The notes below the pieces were generated by a model, which saw nothing but the letters and a program-made list of their open reading frames with translations, had not been told where the DNA came from and did not search any database. From positions 62,001 through 126,000 of the forward strand of contig NZ_NHMK01000022.1 of assembly GCF_002198095.1 (NCBI RefSeq): a DNA stretch of 64,000 bases, given 5' to 3'. This stretch comes from Deinococcus indicus (lineage in GTDB: Bacteria; Deinococcota; Deinococci; Deinococcales; Deinococcaceae). Within the stretch, counting starts at the first letter, position 1. Every line of letters begins with the position of its first letter. Made by a program: the position numbers and the translations under genes. Below are positions 17,280-27,233 of the stretch, piece by piece.

Positions 17280-18458
17280 ATGACCGCCGACCCGCCCCTG
17301 ACCCTGCACCCCCATGTCCGGGAGCGGCGGCAGGCGCTGGGCATGGGCGCGGCGGACCTGGCCCGGCAGGTGGGCATCTCGCGGCAGGCGCTGCACAAGA
17401 TCGAGGTGGGCGCGTCGGTGCCCGCCACGCTGCTGGCCTTCCGGCTGGCCGCCGCCCTGCACGTCCGGGTGGACGACCTGTTCACCCTGGGCGGCGCGGC
17501 GCAAGCGCCGACCCTGCCGGCCCGCAGCGCGGCGCCGCTGCCGCCCGGCACCCGCGTGGCGCTGGCCCGCCTGCCGGACCCGGCGGGCGGCGAGGACCTG
17601 CTGGCCGTGCCCCTGCCCGCCGGGTCCTTTCACGTTCCGGCCGACGCGACCGTGACGGCCACTGCGCCGGACGGCACCCTGAGCGCCCGGCCGCTCGCCC
17701 CGGCTGACGAGGTCCGGGCGGCGGCGGCGCGCACGGCCGTCCTGACCGGCTGCGACCCGGCGCTGGACCTGCTCGTCACGCACGCCGCCCGCCTGGACCC
17801 GGCCGCGCGGGTGGTCCTGCACGCCGCGTCCAGCCTCCCGGCGCTGCGGGCCGTGGCGCAGGGGCAGGCGCACGCGGCGGGCCTGCACCTGTGGGACGCG
17901 GCGAGCGGCACCTCGAACCTGCCGTTCACGCGCCGCGCGCTGGGACCCGCCACGCTGTTCACGCTGTGGACCTGGGCGCAGGGACTGCTGCTGGCCCCCG
18001 GAAACCCGCGCGGCGTGCGCGGCCCGGCCGACCTGGGCCGCGCGGACGTGCGCCTCGCCACGCGCGAGCCGGGTTCCGGCAGTCGCCTGCTGCTGGACGG
18101 CTGGCTGCGCGCGGCGGGCCTGCCGCACCCGCCGGCCGTCGCCGTGGCCGGCAGTCCGTTGGAGGCCGCGTCGCTGGTGGCGGCCGGGCAGGCGGACGCT
18201 GCGCCGGGGCCGCGCTCGGCGGCGCTGGCGGCCGGGCTGGCGTTCGTGCCGCTCCAGACCGAACGCTTCGATCTGGCCGTCCCGGACGGGCACGCGCGGC
18301 ATCCGGGCGTGCTGGCGCTGCTGGGCGCGGCCCGCAGCGCCGCGTTCCGCGCGGACCTGCACGCCCTGGGCGGGTACGACGCGGCGCAGGCGGGCGAGGT
18401 CTGGCAGCGCAGCCTCCCCGACCCCGACCCGCCGCTCTCCCTGGAGGTCCACCCGTGA
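17280..18458 (+). CDS. HTH regulator fused to a molybdate-type substrate-binding domain (392 aa)
   Basis: Residues about 10-70 form an XRE-type helix-turn-helix (RRQALGMGAADLARQVGISR). Residues about 155-385 match the PBP-like ligand-binding domain found in molybdate-responsive regulators (PF12727 type), with REPGSGSRLLLDGWLRAAG and ASLVAAGQADA. It should bind DNA in response to molybdate, tungstate or a related ligand and control modA/modB, which follow with a GTGA start-stop overlap. The promoter contains a dyad that fits autoregulation. No membrane segment or signal peptide. An unusual but known architecture in which a periplasmic-type binding fold is used as a cytoplasmic sensor. Confidence 0.85.
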   Translation: MTADPPLTLHPHVRERRQALGMGAADLARQVGISRQALHKIEVGASVPATLLAFRLAAALHVRVDDLFTLGGAAQAPTLPARSAAPLPPGTRVALARLPDPAGGEDLLAVPLPAGSFHVPADATVTATAPDGTLSARPLAPADEVRAAAARTAVLTGCDPALDLLVTHAARLDPAARVVLHAASSLPALRAVAQGQAHAAGLHLWDAASGTSNLPFTRRALGPATLFTLWTWAQGLLLAPGNPRGVRGPADLGRADVRLATREPGSGSRLLLDGWLRAAGLPHPPAVAVAGSPLEAASLVAAGQADAAPGPRSAALAAGLAFVPLQTERFDLAVPDGHARHPGVLALLGAARSAAFRADLHALGGYDAAQAGEVWQRSLPDPDPPLSLEVHP

Positions 18459-19282
18459 ATCACCGCCCGACCCGCCCGCCTGCCTCCCGCGCCCGCGCGC
18501 CGCGTCGGCCGTCGCTGACCGGCCGCCTCCTGACCGGCCTGTTTCTGCCGGCCCTACTGCTGAGCGGGGGGGCGCAGGCGGCGGCGCTGACCGTGTTCGC
18601 CGCGTCCTCGCTGACCGACGCATTCACCGAGATCGGCCGGGACTTCGACCGGCAGACCGGGAACCGCACGACCTTCCAGTTCGCCGGTTCGCAGACGCTG
18701 CGCACCCAGCTGGAGAACGGCGCGCGCGCCGACGTGTTCGCCAGCGCCAGCGACACGCAGTTCACGCCGCTGGTCGGGAAGGTCGTCGCGGCGCGGCAGG
18801 TGTTCGCCCGCAACACCCTGACCGTGATCGTGCCGCGCGGCAGCGCGCGGGTCCGGACCCTGGCGGACCTGACCCGGCCGGGCCTGCGGATCGTGATCGC
18901 CGCGCCGGGCGTGCCGGCCGGCGAGTACACCCGGCAGCTGCTGGCCGCCGTGGACCGCGCCGGCACGTACGGCCAGGACTACGCCGCGCGGTTCATGAAG
19001 AACGTGGTGAGCGAGGAACCGAACGTGCGGCAGGTGGCGCTGAAGGTGCAGCTGGGCGAGGCGGACGCCGCCGTCGTGTACACCAGCGACGTGACGCCCG
19101 CCCTGAAGGCCCGCGTGCAGGCCGTGGCGCTGCCCAGCCGGTTCGCGGCGCTGACCCCGTACCCGGTCGGGGTGACGCTGGACTCGCGCAGCGCGCCGCA
19201 GGCACGGGCGTTCGTGGCGTACCTGCTGTCCCCGGACGGGCAACGCACCCTGAGGAAGTGGGGGTTCCGCGCTGCCCGGTAG
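18455..19282 (+). CDS. modA: Molybdate ABC transporter substrate-binding protein ModA (275 aa)
   Basis: The GTG start overlaps the regulator stop. A signal peptide (LLTGLFLPALLLSGGAQA, to about residue 45) precedes a typical ModA body: LTVFAASSLTDAFTEIG, FAGSQTLRTQLENGARADVFASA, and the hinge segment GEADAAVVYTSDVTPA. The serines in AASS and GS and the tyrosine in VVYTSD are the family's oxyanion-binding positions. The length fits. It captures molybdate in the periplasmic space for ModB. The N-terminus before the signal core is long and basic, so an internal start is possible, but the overlap supports this one. Confidence 0.93.
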   Translation: MNHRPTRPPASRARAPRRPSLTGRLLTGLFLPALLLSGGAQAAALTVFAASSLTDAFTEIGRDFDRQTGNRTTFQFAGSQTLRTQLENGARADVFASASDTQFTPLVGKVVAARQVFARNTLTVIVPRGSARVRTLADLTRPGLRIVIAAPGVPAGEYTRQLLAAVDRAGTYGQDYAARFMKNVVSEEPNVRQVALKVQLGEADAAVVYTSDVTPALKARVQAVALPSRFAALTPYPVGVTLDSRSAPQARAFVAYLLSPDGQRTLRKWGFRAAR

Positions 19283-19340
19283 GTCGCCCGGCCCGGCGGG
19301 GCGGCGGCCGCCCACGCTGCCGCTGCTGCTGGCCGGCCTG

Positions 19341-20075
19341 ATGACCGCGTTCCTGCTGCTGCCCACCCTGACGCTGCTCGCGCGCGGCCTGAACGCCTCG
19401 TTCCTGCCGACCCTGCTGAGTCCCGCCGTGACCGACACGCTGCGCGTGAGCCTCTGGACGACCGGCCTGAGCGTCCTGCTGACCGCGGCGCTCGTCACGC
19501 CGGTCGCGTTCCTGCTGGCCCGCTTCGACTTCCGGGGCAAGGCGGTGCTCGAAACCCTGCTGGACCTGCCGGTGGTGCTGCCGCCGGTCGTGGCGGGCCT
19601 GGGGCTGCTGCTGGTGTTCGGCCGGACCGGGCTGCTGGGCGCGCCGCTGGAACTCGCGGGCGTCAGCGTGGCGTTCACGCCGGCCGCCGTGGTCATGGCG
19701 CAGCTGTTCACGTCCGCGCCGTTCTACCTGCGGGCGGCCCGCGCGGGGTTCAGCGCCGTGGACCGCGACGTGGAACAGGCCGCGCAGATCGACGGGGCGG
19801 GGCGGGCGCAGGTGTTCCGTTTCATCACGTGGCCGCTGGCGTTCCCGTTCCTGCTCGAAGGGCTGGTGCTCGCCTGGGCGCGCGCGCTGGGCGAGTTCGG
19901 CGCGACGATCCTGTTCGCCGGGTCGCTCCAGGGGCGCACGCGCACTGTGACGCTCTCCGTGTACGCCGCGCTGGAAAGCGACCTGGGGCCTGCGCTGGTC
20001 CTGTCGGCCGTGATGGTCTGCGTGGCGTTCACGGTGCTGCTGGTCGTCCGCAGTCTCGCCGCCCGGCGCGGCTGA
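19341..20075 (+). CDS. modB: Molybdate ABC transporter permease ModB (244 aa)
   Basis: Five to six hydrophobic segments and the ABC-permease EAA loop (QAAQIDGAGRAQVFRFITWP region, then RALGEFGATILFAG) identify ModB. It forms the membrane channel for molybdate with ModA. There is no ribosome site before the ATG at 19341, and the frame stays open upstream to near the modA stop with hydrophobic sequence, so a non-ATG start overlapping modA is possible and would lengthen the first helix. No modC ATPase follows: the next gene is the convergent lacI, so the ATPase must come from elsewhere. Confidence 0.9.
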   Translation: MTAFLLLPTLTLLARGLNASFLPTLLSPAVTDTLRVSLWTTGLSVLLTAALVTPVAFLLARFDFRGKAVLETLLDLPVVLPPVVAGLGLLLVFGRTGLLGAPLELAGVSVAFTPAAVVMAQLFTSAPFYLRAARAGFSAVDRDVEQAAQIDGAGRAQVFRFITWPLAFPFLLEGLVLAWARALGEFGATILFAGSLQGRTRTVTLSVYAALESDLGPALVLSAVMVCVAFTVLLVVRSLAARRG

Positions 20076-20083
20076 CGCGACCT

Positions 20084-21157
20084 CTACCCGCGCGCCGCGA
20101 GGTGGCGGGCCAGCAGGGCCAGTGCGTCCTGCACGGCGGCCCGGTCCGGGGTCTGGGGCGGTGCGGTGCTGGAGCGCAGGATCAGTTCCGGGCGGGTCAC
20201 GACCGGCGTGGGCGGCGGGTCCCCGGCGAGCTGCGCGAGCAGGTGCGTGAACGCGCGGGCGCCCAGCGTGGGGAAGTCCTGCCGGACGGTGCTGAGCGGC
20301 GGGATCAGCAGCGCGCTTTCCGGGGTGTCGTCGTACCCGATGACCGAGACGTCGGCCGGGACGTTCAGGCCGCGTTCCCACAGGGCGCGCAGCGCGCCGA
20401 CCGCCATCTGGTCGTTGGCGACGAGCAGCGCCGTGAAGGGCGGCCCGGCCAGCAGCGTCTGCGCGGCGAGGTACCCGCCGTGCGGGCTCCAGTCGCCGCT
20501 GACGGCCGCGACCGGCGTCAGGTCGTGCGCGGCCAGCACCTGCCGCCAGCCGTGTTCGCGGGTGTTCTCGACGACCGCCTGGCCGGGCGGCGTGATGAAC
20601 GCGACGCGGGTGTGGCCCAGGTCCAGCAGGTGCCGGGCGGCGAGGCGGGCGCCGTACTCCTGGTCGAGCAGCGCGGCCGGGACGGGCGTGTCCGGGGTGA
20701 CGTCCATGAACACGCTCGGGAGGTCCGGCAGGCGGCGGCGCAGTGTGGCGGCGTCGGCGGGGGTCATGGAGGCGTTGATGAGGACGCCGTCCACCTGTCG
20801 CTCGCGCAGGGCGCGGACGGCGTGCGTGACGGCCGCGAGGCTGTCTTCCGGGACGATGGAGACGATCAGGCTGTACCCGGCGGCGCGGGCGGCGCGTTCG
20901 ATGCCGGCGGTCAGCTGGGACGGGGCGTGCAGGGACAGGTCGTTCGTGACGAACCCGACCGTGAAGGTCCGCTGCCGGGCGAGGCTGGTGGCGAGGCGGT
21001 TGGGGACGTAGTCGAGCTGCGCGGCGGCCTGCGTGACGCGCGTGCGGGTGCGGGCCGAGACGTTCGGCAGGTTGTTCACGACCCGCGAGACGGTCTGCTG
21101 GGACACCCCGGCGAGGGCGGCGACGTCCGCGAGGGTGACGGGAGTACGGGCACGCAT
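20084..21157 (-). CDS. LacI-family transcriptional regulator (357 aa)
   Basis: The N-terminal HTH (VTLADVAALAGVSQQTVSRVVN) and hinge helix are textbook LacI. Residues about 65-350 are the periplasmic-binding-like effector domain (VGFVTNDLSL, GLNVPADVSVIGYDDTPES). It lies divergent to the galactan operon that begins at 21560, so it most likely represses those genes and responds to a galactose-type sugar. Two ATGTTAAC sites lie in the intergenic region, one just 8 bp before its own start codon, suggesting autoregulation. Convergent with modB (8 bp gap). Confidence 0.92.
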   Translation of the reverse strand: MRARTPVTLADVAALAGVSQQTVSRVVNNLPNVSARTRTRVTQAAAQLDYVPNRLATSLARQRTFTVGFVTNDLSLHAPSQLTAGIERAARAAGYSLIVSIVPEDSLAAVTHAVRALRERQVDGVLINASMTPADAATLRRRLPDLPSVFMDVTPDTPVPAALLDQEYGARLAARHLLDLGHTRVAFITPPGQAVVENTREHGWRQVLAAHDLTPVAAVSGDWSPHGGYLAAQTLLAGPPFTALLVANDQMAVGALRALWERGLNVPADVSVIGYDDTPESALLIPPLSTVRQDFPTLGARAFTHLLAQLAGDPPPTPVVTRPELILRSSTAPPQTPDRAAVQDALALLARHLAARG

Positions 21158-21164
21158 GACCGGT

Positions 21165-21180
21165 ATGTTAACCCTAACAT
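21165..21180. promoter_or_regulatory. Probable LacI-family operator
   Basis: ATGTTA-ACCC-TAACAT is a perfect 6-bp inverted repeat directly upstream of the lacI start (21155-21157). The half-site ATGTTAAC occurs again at 21348-21355 on the galactan side. The placement and symmetry fit an operator for the LacI-type protein. Confidence 0.6.
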
Positions 21181-21559
21181 CGGCACACTTTCAGGGCGGA
21201 CGGGGATCCGTCAGGGCAGGGTCAGGCGACCAGCCGGTCAGTCACGAGGAGGCATCCTCCAACATCTCAGTCGATCTGGTCGGCAAAAGACTCCGCCGGC
21301 CAGTTGACCCTCTTCCAATCGGCCGATCAATCGTGCCTGCCGCACACATGTTAACCTTCACAATTTCTAGGGTAGGCCTCACATCACTGCACCCTCTCCC
21401 TGTCCAGGACGCCGCCGGGCTTCCACACCTGCCGTCTGCACGGCCGCCGTCCACACACGGCGCACGCGGCGGCCGGCTCCTGTTCGTTGCCCCGCCCCCC
21501 CCTTCCGTAGTCGCTCTCCCCAGTAGCCCCTTCCAGCAGCTCTTTCCAGCAGGTGACGT
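21181..21559. promoter_or_regulatory. Regulatory region of the galactan operon
   Basis: This gap of about 380 bp holds a second operator-like half-site ATGTTAACC (21348-21356) and, 11 bases further on, a TAGGGT -10-like hexamer (21368-21373) identical to that of the ssu promoter. The matching -35 (around 21345) is poor, as expected for a regulated promoter overlapping its operator. A TTGACC at 21304 is another possible -35. The remaining 180 bp up to the first gene would be a long leader. I see no riboswitch-like fold in it. The gene itself has a weak ribosome site (AGCAGGTGACGT). Confidence 0.4.
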
Positions 21560-23628
<2,069 letters not shown>

Positions 23629-23632
<4 letters not shown>

Positions 23633-24699
23633 ATTCCAGACTGTTGCCGCTCACCGCCCTGCTGACCCTCGCGCTGCCCGCCTGCTCTGCGGCCACCACC
23701 CCCCAGACCGACGCGTTCATGCGCGGCGTGGACGTCTCCGAGGCGCGGGACGCCGAGCGCAGCGGCGTGCAGTTCCGCGACCTGGACGGGCAGGTGAAAC
23801 CGGCGCTGCAGATCATCCGGGATCACCGCTACGACTGGGTGCGGGTGCGCCTGATGATCGACCCGGACGGCCGCTACGGCCTGACCCAGGACCTGCCGTA
23901 CGTGAAGGCCATGATGCTCGACGCGCAGAAACACAACATGAAGGTGCTGCTCGACCTGCACTACTCGCACTGGTGGGCCGATCCCGGCGGGCAGTGGCTC
24001 CCGGACCGCTGGAAGGGCCAGGACACGGCGACCCTGAGCGCCTCGGTGTACGACTACACGCGCGGCGTCATGAACGAACTGAAGGCGCAGGGCACCCCGC
24101 CGGACATGGTGCAGGTCGGCAACGAGATCAACGGCGGGATGCTGTGGGAACCGGGCCGCATCCGCAACGACGACATGACCACCTTCGCGGCCCTGGCGAA
24201 CGCCGGCACGCGCGCCGTGCACGACGCCCAGCCCGGCACGCCCGTCATGATCCACATCGCCAAGATCGGTGACGCCGACGACACCGTCGCGTGGTACCGC
24301 GCCTTCGCGAAGGCCGGCGGGCAGTTCGACACCATCGGCCTGTCGTACTACCCGATGTGGCACGGCACCTTCGAGGACCTGGGCGACTCCATCCGGAAAC
24401 TGAAGACAGCGTTCGGGAAACCCGTGATCGTCGCCGAGACGGCGCTGTACTGGGACACCAACGAGAAAGGCTACGACAACGTCCCGTACCCGCAGACCCG
24501 TCAGGGACAGCTGGACTACCTGCGGGCCCTCACGCCGGTCGTGCGGCAGGCGGGCGGCAGCGGCCTGTTCTACTGGGGCGCCTTCTGGTCCCAGAGCAGC
24601 CGCTGGCTGAAAGCCGACTGGACCGACGACGACGCCTCGCGCCGCTCGCTGTTCGACGACGACGCCCGCGCCACGCCCGCCATCGACGGCCTGAACTGA
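23629..24699 (+). CDS. Arabinogalactan endo-beta-1,4-galactanase, GH53, lipoprotein (356 aa)
   Basis: A short signal with lipobox LPAC (Cys about residue 19) predicts an exported, lipid-anchored enzyme. The GH53 body shows [20 protein letters not shown] at the start, the acid/base glutamate in [10 protein letters not shown] (E166), the nucleophile in [10 protein letters not shown] (E270) and GLFYWGAFW near the end. It cleaves beta-1,4-galactan into oligosaccharides outside the cell. The start overlaps the GH42 stop by four bases and has AAGGAG 7 bases upstream. With the GH42 enzyme and the sugar-binding protein downstream it forms a coherent galactan pathway. Confidence 0.92.
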
Positions 24700-24721
24700 C
24701 CGCCCCACCCCGGAGGACTCC

Positions 24722-25906
24722 ATGAAGAAACTGCTCACCCTGACCGCCCTCGTGCTGACCGCCCAGGCCTCGGCCGCCACCCTGACCGTCTGGAACCACT
24801 TCACGGACGCCAGCGAGGTCGCGTGGCTCCAGGCGCAGGTCGCCGCGTACACCAAGGCCAGCGGAAATAAGGTCAGCATCGTGTCCGTACCGCTCGACCA
24901 GATTCCGGACAAGCTGATCCAGGCCGCGCCCAAGGGCCAGGGACCGGACCTGATCGTCACGCTGCCGCAGGACCGCCTGGGACAGCTCGCGGCGGCCGGC
25001 GTGGTCGAACCGCTCGACCGCTACCTGACCACCCGCACCGACCTCGACAAGACCGCCCTGAGCGCCATGACGTACGGCGGCAAGCTGTTCGGCCTGCCCA
25101 TGTTCGCCGAGTCGGTCGCGCTGATCTACAACAAGAAACTCGTGCCGAAAGCGCCCGCCACCTGGGACGAGTTCATCCGCGCCGCGCAGACGAACACCGC
25201 CAACGGCCGCTACGGCTTCCTGATGGACCTCAGCAACGCCTACGCCAATTACGGCGTGTTCAGCGCGTACGGCGGCTACATCTTCAAGAACAACGCCGGC
25301 ACCCTGAACGTCAAGGACGTCGGCATCGGCAACGCCGGCGCGCAGAAGGCCCTGGGTCTGCTCAACGACCTGCGCTACCGGTACAAACTCGTGCCCGAGG
25401 GCGTCAGCGCCGACGCCGCCAAGGGCGCGTTCGTGGACGGCCGCCTCGCCATGTTCATCACGGGACCGTGGGACATGGGGGACATCCGCAAGGCCGGCAT
25501 CGACTTCGGCATCACGACGCTCCCCACCCCTCCCGGCGCGACCGGCAAATGGAGCCCGTTCGTGGGCGTGCAGGGCGTGATCCTGAACGCCTATGGCAAG
25601 AACAAGGTCGCCTCCAGCGCCCTGGCGCGCAGCCTCGTGAGCCGCGCCTCGCAGACCAGCTTCAACCAGGCGGGCGGCCGCATCCCGGTCAGCCTCGCGG
25701 CCCGCACGCAACTGAAGAGCAACCCGGTCGTGCAGGGCTTCGGGCGGGCCATCTCGGCCGGGACGCCCATGCCGAACGTGCCGCAGATGGGGTCCATCTG
25801 GGGACCGTGGGGCAACGCGGTCGCGCAGGCCGTGCAGAAACCCACGCCGGACTACCGGTCCATCCTGGACGCCGCCATGAAGGAGATCAATGGAAGCATA
25901 AAGTAG
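24722..25906 (+). CDS. ABC transporter sugar-binding protein, probably for galacto-oligosaccharides (394 aa)
   Basis: A clear signal peptide (MKKLLTLTALVLTAQASA) is followed by a maltose-binding-protein-like fold: LTVWNHFTDASEVAWLQ, GPDLIVTLPQDRLGQL, LFGLPMFAESVALIYNKKL, and the C-terminal PMPNVPQMGSIWGPWGNAV, typical of MalE relatives. It has GGAGG seven bases before the ATG. It would bind products of the GH53 enzyme in the periplasmic space. No permease or ATPase genes follow, unlike most sugar loci; a hairpin terminator follows instead, so the membrane parts must be elsewhere. The substrate is inferred from context. Confidence 0.9.
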   Translation: MKKLLTLTALVLTAQASAATLTVWNHFTDASEVAWLQAQVAAYTKASGNKVSIVSVPLDQIPDKLIQAAPKGQGPDLIVTLPQDRLGQLAAAGVVEPLDRYLTTRTDLDKTALSAMTYGGKLFGLPMFAESVALIYNKKLVPKAPATWDEFIRAAQTNTANGRYGFLMDLSNAYANYGVFSAYGGYIFKNNAGTLNVKDVGIGNAGAQKALGLLNDLRYRYKLVPEGVSADAAKGAFVDGRLAMFITGPWDMGDIRKAGIDFGITTLPTPPGATGKWSPFVGVQGVILNAYGKNKVASSALARSLVSRASQTSFNQAGGRIPVSLAARTQLKSNPVVQGFGRAISAGTPMPNVPQMGSIWGPWGNAVAQAVQKPTPDYRSILDAAMKEINGSIK

Positions 25907-25931
25907 CGCCGATCGCGCAGACCTGGTCGGA

Positions 25932-25961
25932 CGCGCCCCCTGTCACCCGGCAGGGGGCGCG
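25932..25961 (+). terminator. Terminator of the galactan operon
   Basis: CGCGCCCCCTG (25932-25942) pairs perfectly with CAGGGGGCGCG (25951-25961) around an 8-base loop, 25 bp after the sugar-binding protein gene and 25 bp before the end of convergent rsgA. It may serve both directions. Confidence 0.7.
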
Positions 25962-25986
25962 CCCGTGACGCCCCCCCTGCAACGCT

Positions 25987-27003
25987 TCAGCGGCGGGGGC
26001 GGCCCGCACCCCGGCGGGCGGGCGCGCGGCGCGCCTGGTACGCCTGCACCTGCCCGGCGCTGATCTCGCCGCGCGCCACGGCCCGCTGCACGGCGCAGCC
26101 CGGCTCGCCCGTGTGGGTGCACTTGCGGAACCGGCAGTCGGCGGCGATCTCCTCGATGCGGGCGGGATCGGCCGCCACGCCCTCCGGGTCCCACACGGCG
26201 ATGTCGCGCAGGCCCGGATTGTCCACCAGCAGCCCGCCGCCCGGCACGCGGTACAGGGTGCGGGCGGTGGTGGTGTGGCGGCCCAGGCCCTCGGCCATCA
26301 GACCGCCGGTCTGCGCGGCCTCGCGGCCCAGCAGGGCGTTCGTGAGGGTACTCTTGCCCACCCCGGACGACCCGATCAGCGCGGCGGTCAGGCCGGGGCG
26401 CAGCAGAGCGCGCACGCCGCCCAGCCCAGCGCCCGTGCGGGCGTTCACGGCGTGCAGCGGCGCGTCCGGGGCCAGGGCGCCCAACTCGGTCAGGTACCGC
26501 TGCGGGTCGGGGGTCAGGTCCGTCTTGTTCAGGATCAGGGCCGGCTGCGCGCCGCTGGCCTGCACGGCCGCCACGTAACGGCCCAGGCGCGGCAGGTCGA
26601 AGTCCTGATCGGGCGCGGTGACGATCAGAACCGTGTCCACGTTCGCGGTGATGACCTGCCGGCCCAGGCCGCCGTTCACGGCCCGCGCGAAGGTCGTGCG
26701 GCGCGGCAGCAGCGCCGTGACCCGCCGCTTCGGGGTGTCCGGCAGGGTCTGCGCGATCACCCAGTCGCCCATGACCGGCTGCGTGTCCGGGTCCTGCCGC
26801 ATCGCGCCGGTCAGCAGGGCGTCGTGCTCGCCGTCGGCGGCCCACAGCCGCAGCGAGGACCGCCCGACGCCCGCCACGCGCGCCGGGTGCAGGTCGGGGC
26901 GGTCCTGCGGGTCGGCGGCGTCCAGGGCGCCGTTCAGGGCCTCCTGCAAATCATCGGTCCAGCCGAGGGCCAGCAGTTCGGGCGTGAAACGCTCGGGGGT
27001 CAA
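25987..27003 (-). CDS. rsgA: Ribosome small subunit-dependent GTPase A (338 aa)
   Basis: A circularly permuted GTPase: the G4 motif NKTD (159-162) comes before the P-loop GSSGVGKST (211-219) and the G3 motif DNPG (261-264). An OB-fold region precedes them, and the C-terminal zinc site is Cys290, Cys295, His297 and Cys303. This is the diagnostic order of RsgA, which checks 30S subunit maturation. The start is a TTG (27001-27003), as no ATG or GTG lies nearby in frame. A single-gene unit, convergent with the galactan operon. Confidence 0.93.
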   Translation of the reverse strand: MTPERFTPELLALGWTDDLQEALNGALDAADPQDRPDLHPARVAGVGRSSLRLWAADGEHDALLTGAMRQDPDTQPVMGDWVIAQTLPDTPKRRVTALLPRRTTFARAVNGGLGRQVITANVDTVLIVTAPDQDFDLPRLGRYVAAVQASGAQPALILNKTDLTPDPQRYLTELGALAPDAPLHAVNARTGAGLGGVRALLRPGLTAALIGSSGVGKSTLTNALLGREAAQTGGLMAEGLGRHTTTARTLYRVPGGGLLVDNPGLRDIAVWDPEGVAADPARIEEIAADCRFRKCTHTGEPGCAVQRAVARGEISAGQVQAYQARRAPARRGAGRPRR

Positions 27004-27233
27004 CGGGACCGTCCGGCGGGGCAGCGGGGCGCCGGGGCACCCGCGCAGTGGGCGAGGCAGTCAGACTTCATGCCGGCAGGGTAGCGCCGCCGGCGGGCCG
27101 GGCGTTGTGACAACGGTCCCCAGGTCCACCCTGGAGCCGGCAGCGCGCCCCGGTGCCGGGCTGAGGGAACCAGCCCCCCTGAACGCCGCTGTGACAAGCC
27201 TGCCAGAGGCCGCGTGGCAGGCTGGGGGTACTC

